In this document: positions 8,003 through 15,746 of the stretch, in pieces
How the letters are laid out: every line of letters begins with the position of its first letter
Numbering within the stretch: position 1 is the first letter of the stretch
Assembly: GCF_028550415.1 (NCBI RefSeq)
Contig: NZ_JAQQKX010000020.1
Coordinates: forward strand, 1 to 51,130
Direction of reading: 5' to 3'
Source of the DNA: Asticcacaulis aquaticus
GTDB lineage: Bacteria; Pseudomonadota; Alphaproteobacteria; Caulobacterales; Caulobacteraceae
Length of the DNA: 51,130 nt
Translations under genes and position numbers: made by a program
The notes under the pieces: model-generated
What the model saw: only the letters and a program-made list of their open reading frames with translations
Told to the model about the DNA's origin: nothing
Databases searched by the model: none

Positions 8003-8007
8003 CGATT

Positions 8008-8853
8008 GTGCTTGTCGATGCGCACCATCACCTGTGGCAGGTCGGGCGGCACGGCTTCGAATGGCCGACCCCCGACCTGACGCCGATCTATCGCGACTTC
8101 GGCCTTGACGATCTGCGCGCCGCCGCGCCCGGTCTTGGCGGCACCATTGTCGTGCAGTCGCAACCGTCCGACGCCGATACGGCGTGGCTAATCGACAGCC
8201 TGCAAGACGAAGCTCTGGTGCTGGGGATCGTCGGCTGGACCGACCTTGCCGCCGCCGATGCGCCTGCCCGCGTCGCCGCTCTGGCCCGGCAACCGAAGGT
8301 GAAAGGCCTGCGCCCCATGCTACAGGGGCTGCCGGACGACGACTGGATTCTGCGTCCGCAGGTCGCGCCCGGTCTGGCGGCCATGGTCACCGCCAACCTG
8401 ACTTTCGATGCGCTGGTCTTTACCCGCCACCTGCCGTTTATCGGGACGCTGGCCGCGCGTTACCCGGACCTGCGCATCGTCATCGACCACGGCGCCAAGC
8501 CACCCGTGGCAACGAATCGCCTCCGCCCCGAAGAGACCCTTGCCTGGTTCCGGGCCATCGAAACCGTGGCCGGATATCCGAACATTACCTGCAAGCTGTC
8601 GGGTCTGCGGACAGAAATGGCCCCGGGTCAGCCCATCGACGACCTCATCCCCTATGTCGATCATCTGATCGAGGTCTTCGGGCCGCAGCGCCTGATGTTC
8701 GGATCGGACTGGCCGGTGCTGGGCCTGCGCGAAAGCTGGGGCGAATGGCACGATTGGCTGGCGCACCGCCTAAACCATTTGACGCGCGGCGACAGAGACG
8801 ACATCTTCGGGCATAACGCAAAAAAAATATACACGACGCAGGGATGCCGATGA
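8008..8853 (+). CDS. Amidohydrolase-family L-fuconolactonase-like hydrolase
   Basis: A 281-residue amidohydrolase_2 protein. It opens with the metal motif DAHHHLW (residues 4-10), has IDHGAKP in the middle and the conserved FGSDWPV near the C-terminus. This group includes L-fucono-1,5-lactonase and L-rhamnono-lactonase of COG3618, which hydrolyse the lactone made by sugar dehydrogenases. The GTG start at 8008 lies 5 bp after the fucP stop, so translation is probably coupled; the longer frame upstream is inside fucP. Its TGA overlaps the next gene's ATG. The neighbouring dehydrogenase and dehydratase support the fuconolactone assignment. Confidence 0.82.
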   Translation: MLVDAHHHLWQVGRHGFEWPTPDLTPIYRDFGLDDLRAAAPGLGGTIVVQSQPSDADTAWLIDSLQDEALVLGIVGWTDLAAADAPARVAALARQPKVKGLRPMLQGLPDDDWILRPQVAPGLAAMVTANLTFDALVFTRHLPFIGTLAARYPDLRIVIDHGAKPPVATNRLRPEETLAWFRAIETVAGYPNITCKLSGLRTEMAPGQPIDDLIPYVDHLIEVFGPQRLMFGSDWPVLGLRESWGEWHDWLAHRLNHLTRGDRDDIFGHNAKKIYTTQGCR

Positions 8854-9629
8854 TCACCGAAGACAGCCGGGCGGGCGATGACGCCAAGACCCTCAAATAC
8901 CGCGCCCCGGCGCTGGAAAAAGGGCTCGACGTGCTGGAGCTGCTGGCGGCCAACAAGCGCCCCATGACCCTGTCGCAGATTTCCAACCGCCTCGACCGAT
9001 CGGTCAGCGAACTGTTCCGCATGGTGCAGGTGCTGGAAAGCCGCGGCTATGTGGCCCCCTCGCAAAAGGGCGAAGGGCTGGAACTGACCAACAAGCTGTT
9101 CTCGCTCGGCATGAGTCGCGGCCCCAGCCAGAACCTGCTGGCCTCGGCCCTGCCCCTGATGCAGGCCCTGTCCGAACAGGTGCGTCAGTCCGTGCATCTG
9201 GCCATAGCGTCGGACGACCATATGGTCGTCATCGCCCGTATCGAAGCCCCGGGCGACCTCGGCTTTTCGGTCCGCGTCGGCTATCAGCGTCTGCTGGTGC
9301 AATCGACCTCGGGCCTCGTGCTCTATGCCTTCCAGCCGCCGAAGCTCAAGGAACACTGGCGCGGCCTGCTCAGGGGCACCGCCACGCCGCAGGAATGGGC
9401 GTTGTTCGAAACCGTCGCCGACCGCGCCCTGCAACAGGGCCACGTTCAGGCCAAGAGCGATTTCGTCGATGGCGTGCTGGATGTTTCCTGTCCGGTCCTG
9501 AACGATTCGTCGGTCATCGCCGCCATGACCATTCCATGGATGAAAACCCACGGCTGCCTCAGCCTGGAAGATACCATCGCCAAGCTCAAGTCGACGGCGG
9601 CGGCCCTGACCAAGATGCTGGGCGGTTAG
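8850..9629 (+). CDS. IclR-family transcriptional regulator
   Basis: A 259-residue regulator. The N-terminal winged helix-turn-helix is seen in APALEKGLDVLELL followed by MTLSQISNRLDRSVSELFRM (about residues 20-65). The C-terminal effector-binding domain includes ARIEAPGDLGFSVRVG and VDGVLDVSCPVLND. I prefer the ATG at 8850 because it forms an ATGA overlap with the amidohydrolase stop; an ATG at 8844 is also possible. IclR regulators control fucose loci in other bacteria, for example in Campylobacter jejuni. It probably senses a pathway intermediate and acts on the promoters upstream of fucP and the aldo-keto reductase. Confidence 0.9.
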   Translation: MITEDSRAGDDAKTLKYRAPALEKGLDVLELLAANKRPMTLSQISNRLDRSVSELFRMVQVLESRGYVAPSQKGEGLELTNKLFSLGMSRGPSQNLLASALPLMQALSEQVRQSVHLAIASDDHMVVIARIEAPGDLGFSVRVGYQRLLVQSTSGLVLYAFQPPKLKEHWRGLLRGTATPQEWALFETVADRALQQGHVQAKSDFVDGVLDVSCPVLNDSSVIAAMTIPWMKTHGCLSLEDTIAKLKSTAAALTKMLGG

Positions 9630-9752
9630 GTCGGTTTCAGGGCCGAACGCAACGTCCTGAAAACCCCTTTGCGCGACTTTTATCGATGAAAGACAAAATG
9701 CGTCTTCTCGCCCGTTACCGCACGAAGAGCGCTTGAAAGCCGCGTCACCGAA

Positions 9753-9797
9753 CTGTATTCGTTTTTATAAGTGATATCTAATTTCACGACAATACAG
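9753..9797. promoter_or_regulatory. Nested inverted repeats upstream of dehydrogenase operon
   Basis: CTGTATT (9753-9759) and AATACAG (9791-9797) form outer arms. Between them GTGA-N9-TCAC (9771-9787) is a second, concentric palindrome. The region lies just before the preferred start of the aldo-keto reductase gene and after the IclR gene, so it is a good candidate for the operator and promoter of the downstream operon. Confidence 0.45.
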
Positions 9798-9809
9798 GGC
9801 AGCCTACGG

Positions 9810-10820
9810 GTGTTTTCATTTCCTAAATCCGAGATTGGTCGCACCGGCGTCAAGGTCGGCGCGCTGGGCTTTGGCGCGGCGGCCATTGGCAATCTTTATC
9901 AGCCCGTCACCGATGCCGATGCCGCCGCCACGGTCGCGGCGGCGGTCGAAGCGGGGATAGACTATATCGACACCGCGCCGCGCTACGGGCAGGGCCTGAG
10001 CGAACGGCGTCTCGGCGCGACCCTGCCGAAAAATGTCACCCTGTCGAGTAAGGCCGGGCGCGTCCTGAGCCCGATCACCCCGCCGCCGCCTGGCACCGAG
10101 CGCCACGGCTTTGTCGACGGCGATCCGTTCGAAGAACATTTCGACTATTCCTATTCCGGCATCATGCGGTCGTTCGAGGACAGCCTGAAGCGGCTGAAGC
10201 GCGAGCGGATCGACATCCTGCTGGCCCACGATCTGGGGCGCGAAACCCACGGCGGCCAGCACGACTATCACCTGCAGACCTTCCTGCGCGGCGGCCTTGA
10301 GGCCATGCAAAATCTGAAGGCTCAGGGGCTGATCGGGGCCATCGGGCTGGGTGTCAACGAATCCGCCATCTGCGATCAGGTTATGAGCGCCGCCGATATC
10401 GACGTCGTGCTGCTGGCCGGTCGCTATACCCTGCTGGAACAGGCGCCGCTGGACGGTTTCTTCGATCGCTGCGCCGCCAAAGGCGTCTCGATCATCGCGG
10501 CCGCACCGTTCAATTCCGGTATGCTGGCCGACGGTCAGCACTATAATTACGCCGCGCCACCAGCCGACATCGTGGACCGCGTCGTCCGTCTGAAAGCGGT
10601 TTGCGCGGCGCACGGGGTGCCCCTGGCCGCCGCCGCGCTGCAATTCCCGCTGGCCCACCCGGTCGTGGTCAGCGTCCTGACCGGCATGAACAGCCCGGCT
10701 CAGGTCGAGACCAATTCAGCCCTGTTCCGCCACCCGATCCCGCCGGCGCTATGGGCCGATCTGAAAGCCGAAGGCCTGCTTAGCGACGCCGCACCGGTCC
10801 CGGAGGCGCTCGATGCCTGA
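9810..10820 (+). CDS. Aldo-keto reductase, probable L-fucose (aldose) 1-dehydrogenase
   Basis: A 336-residue aldo-keto reductase of the D-threo-aldose/L-fucose dehydrogenase and pyridoxal 4-dehydrogenase group. It would oxidise L-fucose to the lactone with NAD(P). The tetrad is visible as Asp and Tyr in DTAPRYG, Lys in LSSKAGR and His in LLAHDLGR. I prefer the GTG at 9810 because homologues begin close to the sequence GRTGVKVGALGFG. A GTG at 9771 would add 13 residues but sits inside the operator-like palindromes. Its stop overlaps the next start by 8 bp. Context with lactonase and dehydratase supports the role. Confidence 0.85.
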   Translation: MFSFPKSEIGRTGVKVGALGFGAAAIGNLYQPVTDADAAATVAAAVEAGIDYIDTAPRYGQGLSERRLGATLPKNVTLSSKAGRVLSPITPPPPGTERHGFVDGDPFEEHFDYSYSGIMRSFEDSLKRLKRERIDILLAHDLGRETHGGQHDYHLQTFLRGGLEAMQNLKAQGLIGAIGLGVNESAICDQVMSAADIDVVLLAGRYTLLEQAPLDGFFDRCAAKGVSIIAAAPFNSGMLADGQHYNYAAPPADIVDRVVRLKAVCAAHGVPLAAAALQFPLAHPVVVSVLTGMNSPAQVETNSALFRHPIPPALWADLKAEGLLSDAAPVPEALDA

Positions 10821-11112
10821 GGCCCTGATCCTGCTGCATCCGACGGACAATGTTCTGGTCTGCCGCGAAACCATCGCGCCCGGTACGGTGGCCACGATCG
10901 ACGGTGAAGCCGTCACGATTACCCAGCCGATCGAGGTCGGTCACAAGGTGGCGCGGGTCGATCTGCGCCCCGGCGACAAGATCCTCAAATACGGCGCCCC
11001 CATCGGTTCCATGACGAAAGACACGCCGCGCGGCGGCCACGTCCACATGCACAATATGCAAAGCGACTATATCCCCTCCCATACCCGCAACGCGTCCGGC
11101 GGTGCCGCATGA
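10813..11112 (+). CDS. UxaA-type dehydratase small subunit (SAF domain)
   Basis: A 99-residue protein matching the N-terminal SAF domain of altronate dehydratase (UxaA). Characteristic are the ETIAPGT start of the domain, VGHKVA and the segment DLRPGDKILKYGAPIG. In split systems this small subunit pairs with the large catalytic subunit encoded next. The start overlaps the aldo-keto reductase stop by 8 bp, and its own stop overlaps the large-subunit ATG (ATGA). Such split UxaA pairs occur in the fucose locus of Campylobacter jejuni, where they are assigned to the sugar-acid dehydration step. L-fuconate as substrate is inferred from that and from the neighbours. Confidence 0.85.
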   Translation: MPEALILLHPTDNVLVCRETIAPGTVATIDGEAVTITQPIEVGHKVARVDLRPGDKILKYGAPIGSMTKDTPRGGHVHMHNMQSDYIPSHTRNASGGAA

Positions 11113-12317
11113 CCGCTCCGTTCAAAGGTTATCTGCGCGCCGATGGCCGCAAAGGCATCCGCAACGTCGTCGCCGTCGCCTATCTGGTCGAATGCGCGCA
11201 CCACGTGGCGCGTCAGATCGTTCAGAAGTCCGACGACATGGACGTCCATCTGATCGGCTTCCCCGGCTGCTACCCCAACGACTACGCTTTCAAGGTGATG
11301 TCGGCGGTGACCACCCATCCCAATGTCGGTGGCGTCCTGCTGATCTCGCTCGGCTGTGAAAGCTTCAACCGCGAGCGCCTGAAATCGGCCATCGAGGCGT
11401 CAGGCCGCCCGTGCGAGGTGCTGGTCATCCAGAATTCCGGCGGTACGCTGTCGACCATCCAGAAGGGGCGTGAGGCCGTCGAACGTCTGAAAGCCATCGC
11501 GGCGGAAACGCCCGTGGTCGATATGGACGTATCGGAACTGGTCATCGGCACCATCTGCGGCGGCTCGGACGGCACGTCCGGCATCACCGCCAACCCCGCC
11601 GTCGGCCGCGCTTTCGACTGGTTCGGCGCGCAGGGGGCCGCCTGCGTCTTCGAGGAGACCGGCGAACTGGTCGGCTGCGAAACCATCATGGCCTCGCGCG
11701 CCATCACGCCAGAACTGGGCGCGGCACTCGAAGCCTGCGTGCAGAAGGCCGAGGCCTATTACACCGTCATGGGCTATGGCTCGTTCGCGCCCGGCAATGC
11801 CGAGGGCGGCCTGACGACGCAGGAAGAAAAGTCGATGGGGGCCTATTCGAAGTCGGGCGCCGCACCGATCTGCGGCATCCTTCAGCCGGGGGATATTCCC
11901 CCGACGGGCGGGCTCTACCTGCTCGATGTGGTGCCGGACGGTGAGCCGCGCTTTGGCTTCCCCAATATCTCGGACAATGCCGAAATCGTCGAGCTGATCG
12001 CCTGCGGATCGCACGTGACCCTGTTCACCACCGGCCGCGGCAGCGTTGTCGGCTCGGCCATCTCGCCGGTGATCAAGGTCTGCGCCAATCCGGACACCTA
12101 CCGCAAGCTCAGCGAAGATATGGATATCGACGCGGGAAAGATCATGGAAGGCCGCGCCACCCTGGACGCCGTCGGTCAGGAGATCATCGACAGCGTACTA
12201 GCCACCGCCGCGGGCCAAAGGACCAAGTCGGAAGCCATGGGGCACCAGGAGTTCATCCTGACCTACAAGGCCTTCGATCCGCTTGGCCCCGCGTGCCTGC
12301 CGTTGAAACGCGCATAA
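11109..12317 (+). CDS. UxaA-type sugar-acid dehydratase large subunit
   Basis: The 402-residue catalytic part of a UxaA/GarD-family metal-dependent dehydratase. It would convert L-fuconate to 2-keto-3-deoxy-L-fuconate together with the SAF subunit. Conserved cysteine- and glycine-rich patches are visible: FPGCYPND, SLGCESFN, GTICGGSDGTSGITANPAVG, and FTTGRGSVVGSAISPVIKVC near the C-terminus. The ATG overlaps the small-subunit stop. Xanthomonas uses an unrelated enolase-superfamily L-fuconate dehydratase at this step; no such gene is present here. Altronate or galactarate activity is the main alternative, but the rest of the locus points to a 6-deoxy sugar acid. Confidence 0.83.
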   Translation: MTAPFKGYLRADGRKGIRNVVAVAYLVECAHHVARQIVQKSDDMDVHLIGFPGCYPNDYAFKVMSAVTTHPNVGGVLLISLGCESFNRERLKSAIEASGRPCEVLVIQNSGGTLSTIQKGREAVERLKAIAAETPVVDMDVSELVIGTICGGSDGTSGITANPAVGRAFDWFGAQGAACVFEETGELVGCETIMASRAITPELGAALEACVQKAEAYYTVMGYGSFAPGNAEGGLTTQEEKSMGAYSKSGAAPICGILQPGDIPPTGGLYLLDVVPDGEPRFGFPNISDNAEIVELIACGSHVTLFTTGRGSVVGSAISPVIKVCANPDTYRKLSEDMDIDAGKIMEGRATLDAVGQEIIDSVLATAAGQRTKSEAMGHQEFILTYKAFDPLGPACLPLKRA

Positions 12318-12320
12318 TTT

Positions 12321-12442
12321 CCTTCTCCCTGTGGGGAGAAGGTGGTCCGCAGGACCGGATGAGGGGGCAACCCATCGTCCAGCCCCCTCACCCGGCTTGC
12401 TATGCAAGCCACCCTCTCCTCACAGGGGCGAGGGGAAGATTT
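12321..12442. repeat. REP-like palindromic element R1
   Basis: The element opens with CCTTCTCCC-TGTG-GGGAGAAGG (12321-12342), followed by GGTCCGCAGGACC and GGATGAGGGGGCAACCC, then an inverted block of CCCCCTCACCC and CACCCTCTCC. It lies between the dehydratase and SDR genes of the operon. Its last part supplies GAGGGGAAG shortly before the SDR start. Related elements occur at five other sites in the window. Confidence 0.8.
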
Positions 12443-12452
12443 GAGAAACACC

Positions 12453-13190
12453 ATGTCACGACTTCAAGGTAAAACCGCCCTCATCACCGCCGCTGCCCAA
12501 GGCATCGGCCGCGCCACCGTCGAAGCCTATGTCCGCGAAGGCGCGACCGTCATCGCAGGCGACATCAATGACGCGGCGCTGGCCGAAATCGCCAAACTCG
12601 ACAACGTCATCGCCCGCAAGCTCGACGTCACCGACCCCGACGCGGTCAAGGCGATCGCCGCCGAGTTCCCGCAGATCGACATTCTTTATAACTGCGCGGG
12701 CGTCGTCCACGCGGGCAGCATCCTCGATTGCGACGAAGACCAGTGGGCCTTCGCCAACAGCCTCAACGTCACGGCGCAGTACCGCCTGATCCGTGCCGTG
12801 CTGCCGAACATGCTCAAAAATGGCGGCGGGTCGATCATCAACATGTCGTCGGTCGCCTCTTCGATCAAGGGCGTGGCCAACCGCTTCGCCTATGGCGCTA
12901 CCAAGGCCGCCGTCATCGGTCTGACCAAGGCCGTCGCCGCCGATTTCGTGGCTCAGGGCATCCGCTGCAACGCGATCTGCCCCGGCACGGTCGAGACGCC
13001 GTCGCTGCTGCAACGCCTGCGCGACACGGGCGACTTCGACAAGGCCTATGGCGAGTTCACCGCGCGTCAGGCCATGGGCCGCTTCGGCAAACCGGATGAA
13101 CTGGCGGCACTGGCGGTCTATCTCGGCTCCGACGAGTCGGGGTTCACCACCGGCCAGATCCACATCATCGACGGCGGCTGGATTATGTAA
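12453..13190 (+). CDS. SDR, probable 2-keto-3-deoxy-L-fuconate dehydrogenase
   Basis: A 245-residue classical short-chain dehydrogenase that would oxidise C4 of 2-keto-3-deoxy-L-fuconate with NAD. Cofactor motif TAAAQGIG is at 12-19, NCAG near 80, and the catalytic Ser133, Tyr147 and Lys151 are in place. The stretches NMSSVASSIKGV, NRFAYGATKAAVIGLTK and IRCNAICPGTVETPSL closely resemble the Xanthomonas enzyme of oxidative fucose catabolism and human DHRS6. I chose the ATG at 12453, after the REP element, because the upstream frame is repeat sequence. It is the fourth gene of the dehydrogenase-dehydratase operon. No hydrolase for the 2,4-diketo product is encoded in the window. Confidence 0.87.
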   Translation: MSRLQGKTALITAAAQGIGRATVEAYVREGATVIAGDINDAALAEIAKLDNVIARKLDVTDPDAVKAIAAEFPQIDILYNCAGVVHAGSILDCDEDQWAFANSLNVTAQYRLIRAVLPNMLKNGGGSIINMSSVASSIKGVANRFAYGATKAAVIGLTKAVAADFVAQGIRCNAICPGTVETPSLLQRLRDTGDFDKAYGEFTARQAMGRFGKPDELAALAVYLGSDESGFTTGQIHIIDGGWIM

Positions 13191-13195
13191 TCTCT

Positions 13196-13224
13196 CACCT
13201 TTCGATGCCTCGCATCGAAAGGTG
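13196..13224. terminator. Perfect 12-bp hairpin after SDR gene
   Basis: CACCTTTCGATG (13196-13207) and CATCGAAAGGTG (13213-13224) form a perfect stem with a 5-base loop, five bases after the SDR stop. No T-run follows on either strand, so it may stabilise or pause RNA rather than terminate it. Confidence 0.5.
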
Positions 13225-13315
13225 GATCGATTCATTCACATGTGGCATCGGCCCGGATTTGACATTTGACGGTTATGCGTCTTCTCTTCGCGGAAAAGAT
13301 ATGAGAGGAACCCCC

Positions 13316-13756
13316 ATGCGCCTGATGCTTGCCGCTGCCCTGATCGCCCTGCCCGCCCTCGCCTACGGAGCGCCGCCCGTGAACCAGCCCCCCATCTTGC
13401 CTGGGATGGTCGTGATCGACGAGAAGGACACCATCGTCGAACAGCCCACCCCGCACGGCAATATCGGCATGTCGACGGCCTACCGCATCAGCGACAAGGC
13501 CCCTCAGCGCGCCATGGAGTTCCGCAAACGCATCCTTCACAAGGGCTCGGCTATCGGCATCCATCCGATCGAGCACGACGAGGTCTATTACGTCGTCTCC
13601 GGCACCGGCCTCGTCGAATCCGACGGTGTGACGAAAACGCTTACCACCGGCATGACCGCCTATCTCTACGAAGGCGCGAAGGTCGGCATCAAGCAGGTCG
13701 GCGACGAACCGCTCAGCCTGATCGTGTCCTATCCGTTAAAAGAACGGACGAAATAA
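13316..13756 (+). CDS. Secreted or periplasmic cupin-domain protein
   Basis: A 146-residue protein with a signal peptide (MRLMLAAALIALPALAYGA; cleavage likely after YGA or AYG) and a single cupin_2 beta-barrel. The metal-site region is seen in IHPIEHDEVYYVVSGTG and the second cupin motif in TTGMTAYLYEGAKVGIKQ. The ATG at 13316 has AGAGGA upstream; the longer frame adds non-signal sequence. It follows the fucose-type operon at 125 bp and may have its own promoter. Periplasmic cupins of this kind have no firm function; a sugar isomerase, mutarotase or binding role is only a guess from context. Confidence 0.75.
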   Translation: MRLMLAAALIALPALAYGAPPVNQPPILPGMVVIDEKDTIVEQPTPHGNIGMSTAYRISDKAPQRAMEFRKRILHKGSAIGIHPIEHDEVYYVVSGTGLVESDGVTKTLTTGMTAYLYEGAKVGIKQVGDEPLSLIVSYPLKERTK

Positions 13757-13773
13757 TATTTTTGGGCATGCAC

Positions 13774-14637
13774 TTATCCGTGCAGCGTCAGATCCATCCA
13801 TACCATCGCCACCGCCTGAGGCTTAAGGCAACGCAGGCCTGAATTGGCGTGGTTGAACGGATCGGGCATATGATTGACCGGCTCGGCGCAGAAATAGTCC
13901 TCGCCCGGCGGCACATAGATATGCAGCCAGTGGCAGTCCGGCGAGGCGCGCAAGGTCAGAGTCGGCTGCGCGCCTTCATAGATATCGGCGCGCCCCGTAA
14001 AGCCGGTATGGCAATGGTCGATCAACTCACCGTCGGTCACGAAATCACCGCCGGTCCAGTCCTTGCGCCAGATACCGGCGTGCCATTCCGTCGGCAGGCA
14101 TTCGGCATCGGCCATCCATACCCCATCCAACTGGCTTTTCAGCCGCGTCAGGGGCGTACGGTTGAAGTAGGGGTGGAACCCCAATCCCGCCGGCATGGCG
14201 CTGGGGCTTAGGTTCTTGACGCTCAACCATACGCGCAGACCGCCCGGACGCAGTTCGAACACCTGCCGCGCCTCGTAGGTCCACGGCCATTCACCGGCCT
14301 CGTGGCGGTAGGTCAGGACCACGCGCGACGGCCCCTGCTCGCTGACGCGCCAGCTATTGAGCCACCCCTGACCATGAATGGCATGCGGATGATCGCCCAG
14401 ATTCGGCCTGAGCGCCACCTTGTGCGTACCGATCGCAAAATGGCCGTCCCGGATGCGATTGCAAAAGGGCACCAGCGGAAACGACGCGGTTTGCAACACG
14501 TCGCGCGCACCGTCCGGCGTCCGGCGCATATAGTCACGGCCCTTGTGGATCAGTCGCGCAATAGACCCACCCAGATGCGGATTGAGTTCCAGCACCGTAT
14601 CGCGGCAGCTGAGAGTCAGCGGTGATAGCTCGATCAT
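13774..14637 (-). CDS. Aldose 1-epimerase family protein
   Basis: A 287-residue galactose mutarotase-like beta-sandwich protein. It would interconvert sugar anomers in the cytosol, as no signal peptide is present. Family features are PFCNRIRDG near 60, the catalytic-region histidine in HAIHGQGW (about 87-94), GLGFHPYF with the second histidine, and a late glutamate in CAEPVNHM. It is the last gene of the minus-strand xylose cluster, 108 bp after xylC. That suggests it prepares the xylose anomer used by XylB. It is convergent with the cupin gene (17-bp gap). The ATG at 14637 has GGGATGA upstream. Confidence 0.85.
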   Translation of the reverse strand: MIELSPLTLSCRDTVLELNPHLGGSIARLIHKGRDYMRRTPDGARDVLQTASFPLVPFCNRIRDGHFAIGTHKVALRPNLGDHPHAIHGQGWLNSWRVSEQGPSRVVLTYRHEAGEWPWTYEARQVFELRPGGLRVWLSVKNLSPSAMPAGLGFHPYFNRTPLTRLKSQLDGVWMADAECLPTEWHAGIWRKDWTGGDFVTDGELIDHCHTGFTGRADIYEGAQPTLTLRASPDCHWLHIYVPPGEDYFCAEPVNHMPDPFNHANSGLRCLKPQAVAMVWMDLTLHG

Positions 14638-14745
14638 GGTTTCATCCCGGTTTTGTTATGTGCGGCGCCTGATCGAAGCCCCGTCGTTACGCGTAGTGGT
14701 ATATACAGATACTATGGCTTGTCATGGCGCTCAACCATTCGTCTA

Positions 14746-15642
14746 TCACAGGAACGCGATGGCGTTCTGCGGTTGCCCGGCCACGTCGCTGCGGAAACTG
14801 AACAGCCCGCCCGCCAGGGGCTGCGCTTTCAGATCGTCCGTCGTGAGCCCCTTGGCCGCCGTCGTCGCATAAACGGTCTTCAGATCGCGGCCGCCAAAAG
14901 CGATCTTGGTGACGTTCGAGACCGGGAAATCGACCTTACGAATCAGGCGGCCATCCGGCGCATAGACATTGACACCCCAGCCGAAGAACAGCCCCACCCA
15001 AACATTACCCTCGCTGTCCACAATGGGACCGTCCATATAGCCTTCGCCATGCGGCGGGGCATGACCTTCTGCATCCAGTTGCGCGAACAGGCGCTTATTG
15101 GTGATCTCGCCGTCGGCATCGAGGTCGAAGGCATAGATATGCTTTTTTAGCGTGTCGTTATGGTAGAGAGTCTTGCCGTCCGGGCTGACCGCCGGACCGT
15201 TGGTGATGACATAGTCCTCATCCATCACCTTCAGGCCACGCGCGTCGTAGCGATAGAGCCTGCCGGTCGGACGCGCCTCGTCATCGTCCATCGAGCCGAA
15301 CCATAGTCGGCCCTGCGCATCGACATAACCGTCGTTCAGCCGGTTGGTGGGAATGCCCGCCTCGACATGGGTCAGCAGGGTGAAGTGACCGGTAATCGGG
15401 TCGAAGTCGTACAGACCCGTTTTACAGCCGACGATGAACCCGCCGTGTATTTTCGGCGCCAGAAACCCCGGCTCGGATGGCGCCGGATACGTCCGATGTG
15501 CCCCGATATCGGGATCGTAGCGATGAACGCGCTTTTGCTTGATATCGACGAACCAGAGGGCGTGGTCATAGGCCGACCAGACGGGCCCTTCGCCCAGCGT
15601 GGCCTTGAGATCGAGAAGGCAGGTCGGTTGAAAAAGAGTCAT
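14746..15642 (-). CDS. xylC: Xylonolactonase, SMP-30/gluconolactonase family
   Basis: A 298-residue six-bladed propeller lactonase that would hydrolyse D-xylono-lactone to D-xylonate. The opening LDLKATLGEGPVW contains the conserved metal-binding Glu. WFVDIKQKRVHRYDP, NRLNDGYVDAQGRLWFGSMDDDE, ITNGPAVSPDGKTLYHNDT and GVTKIAFGG-like segments match Caulobacter XylC. I chose the ATG at 15642, which starts MTLFQPT; the open frame continues upstream through a REP element into xylB and is not part of the gene. xylB and xylX lie upstream on the same strand. Confidence 0.88.
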   Translation of the reverse strand: MTLFQPTCLLDLKATLGEGPVWSAYDHALWFVDIKQKRVHRYDPDIGAHRTYPAPSEPGFLAPKIHGGFIVGCKTGLYDFDPITGHFTLLTHVEAGIPTNRLNDGYVDAQGRLWFGSMDDDEARPTGRLYRYDARGLKVMDEDYVITNGPAVSPDGKTLYHNDTLKKHIYAFDLDADGEITNKRLFAQLDAEGHAPPHGEGYMDGPIVDSEGNVWVGLFFGWGVNVYAPDGRLIRKVDFPVSNVTKIAFGGRDLKTVYATTAAKGLTTDDLKAQPLAGGLFSFRSDVAGQPQNAIAFL

Positions 15643-15672
15643 GGCATTCACCTGCTTGAGATCGGGGCAACA

Positions 15673-15737
15673 CCCCTCCCCCACCACCATTCTCTCCGAG
15701 AATGGTCCCCCTCCCCGCCCAAGGGCAGGGAGGTATA
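15673..15737. repeat. REP-like palindromic element R2
   Basis: CCCCTCCCCCACCACCATTC, ATTCTCTCCGAGAAT and CCCCGCCCAAGGGCAGGGAGG make a compact, partly self-complementary block between xylB and xylC. It uses the same CCTCCCC/GGGGAGG and ACCACC building blocks as the elements at 22191 and 50833. Confidence 0.7.
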
Positions 15738-15746
15738 GATTAGGCG

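Noticed and set aside
7717-8007. N-terminal extension of the amidohydrolase inside fucP
   Set aside because: The extension is out-of-frame fucP sequence; the metal motif begins right after the GTG at 8008.
12321-12442. Short direct and inverted repeats suggestive of CRISPR
   Set aside because: They are single paired palindromes of the REP type, without regularly spaced unique spacers; the same holds for the other repeat blocks.
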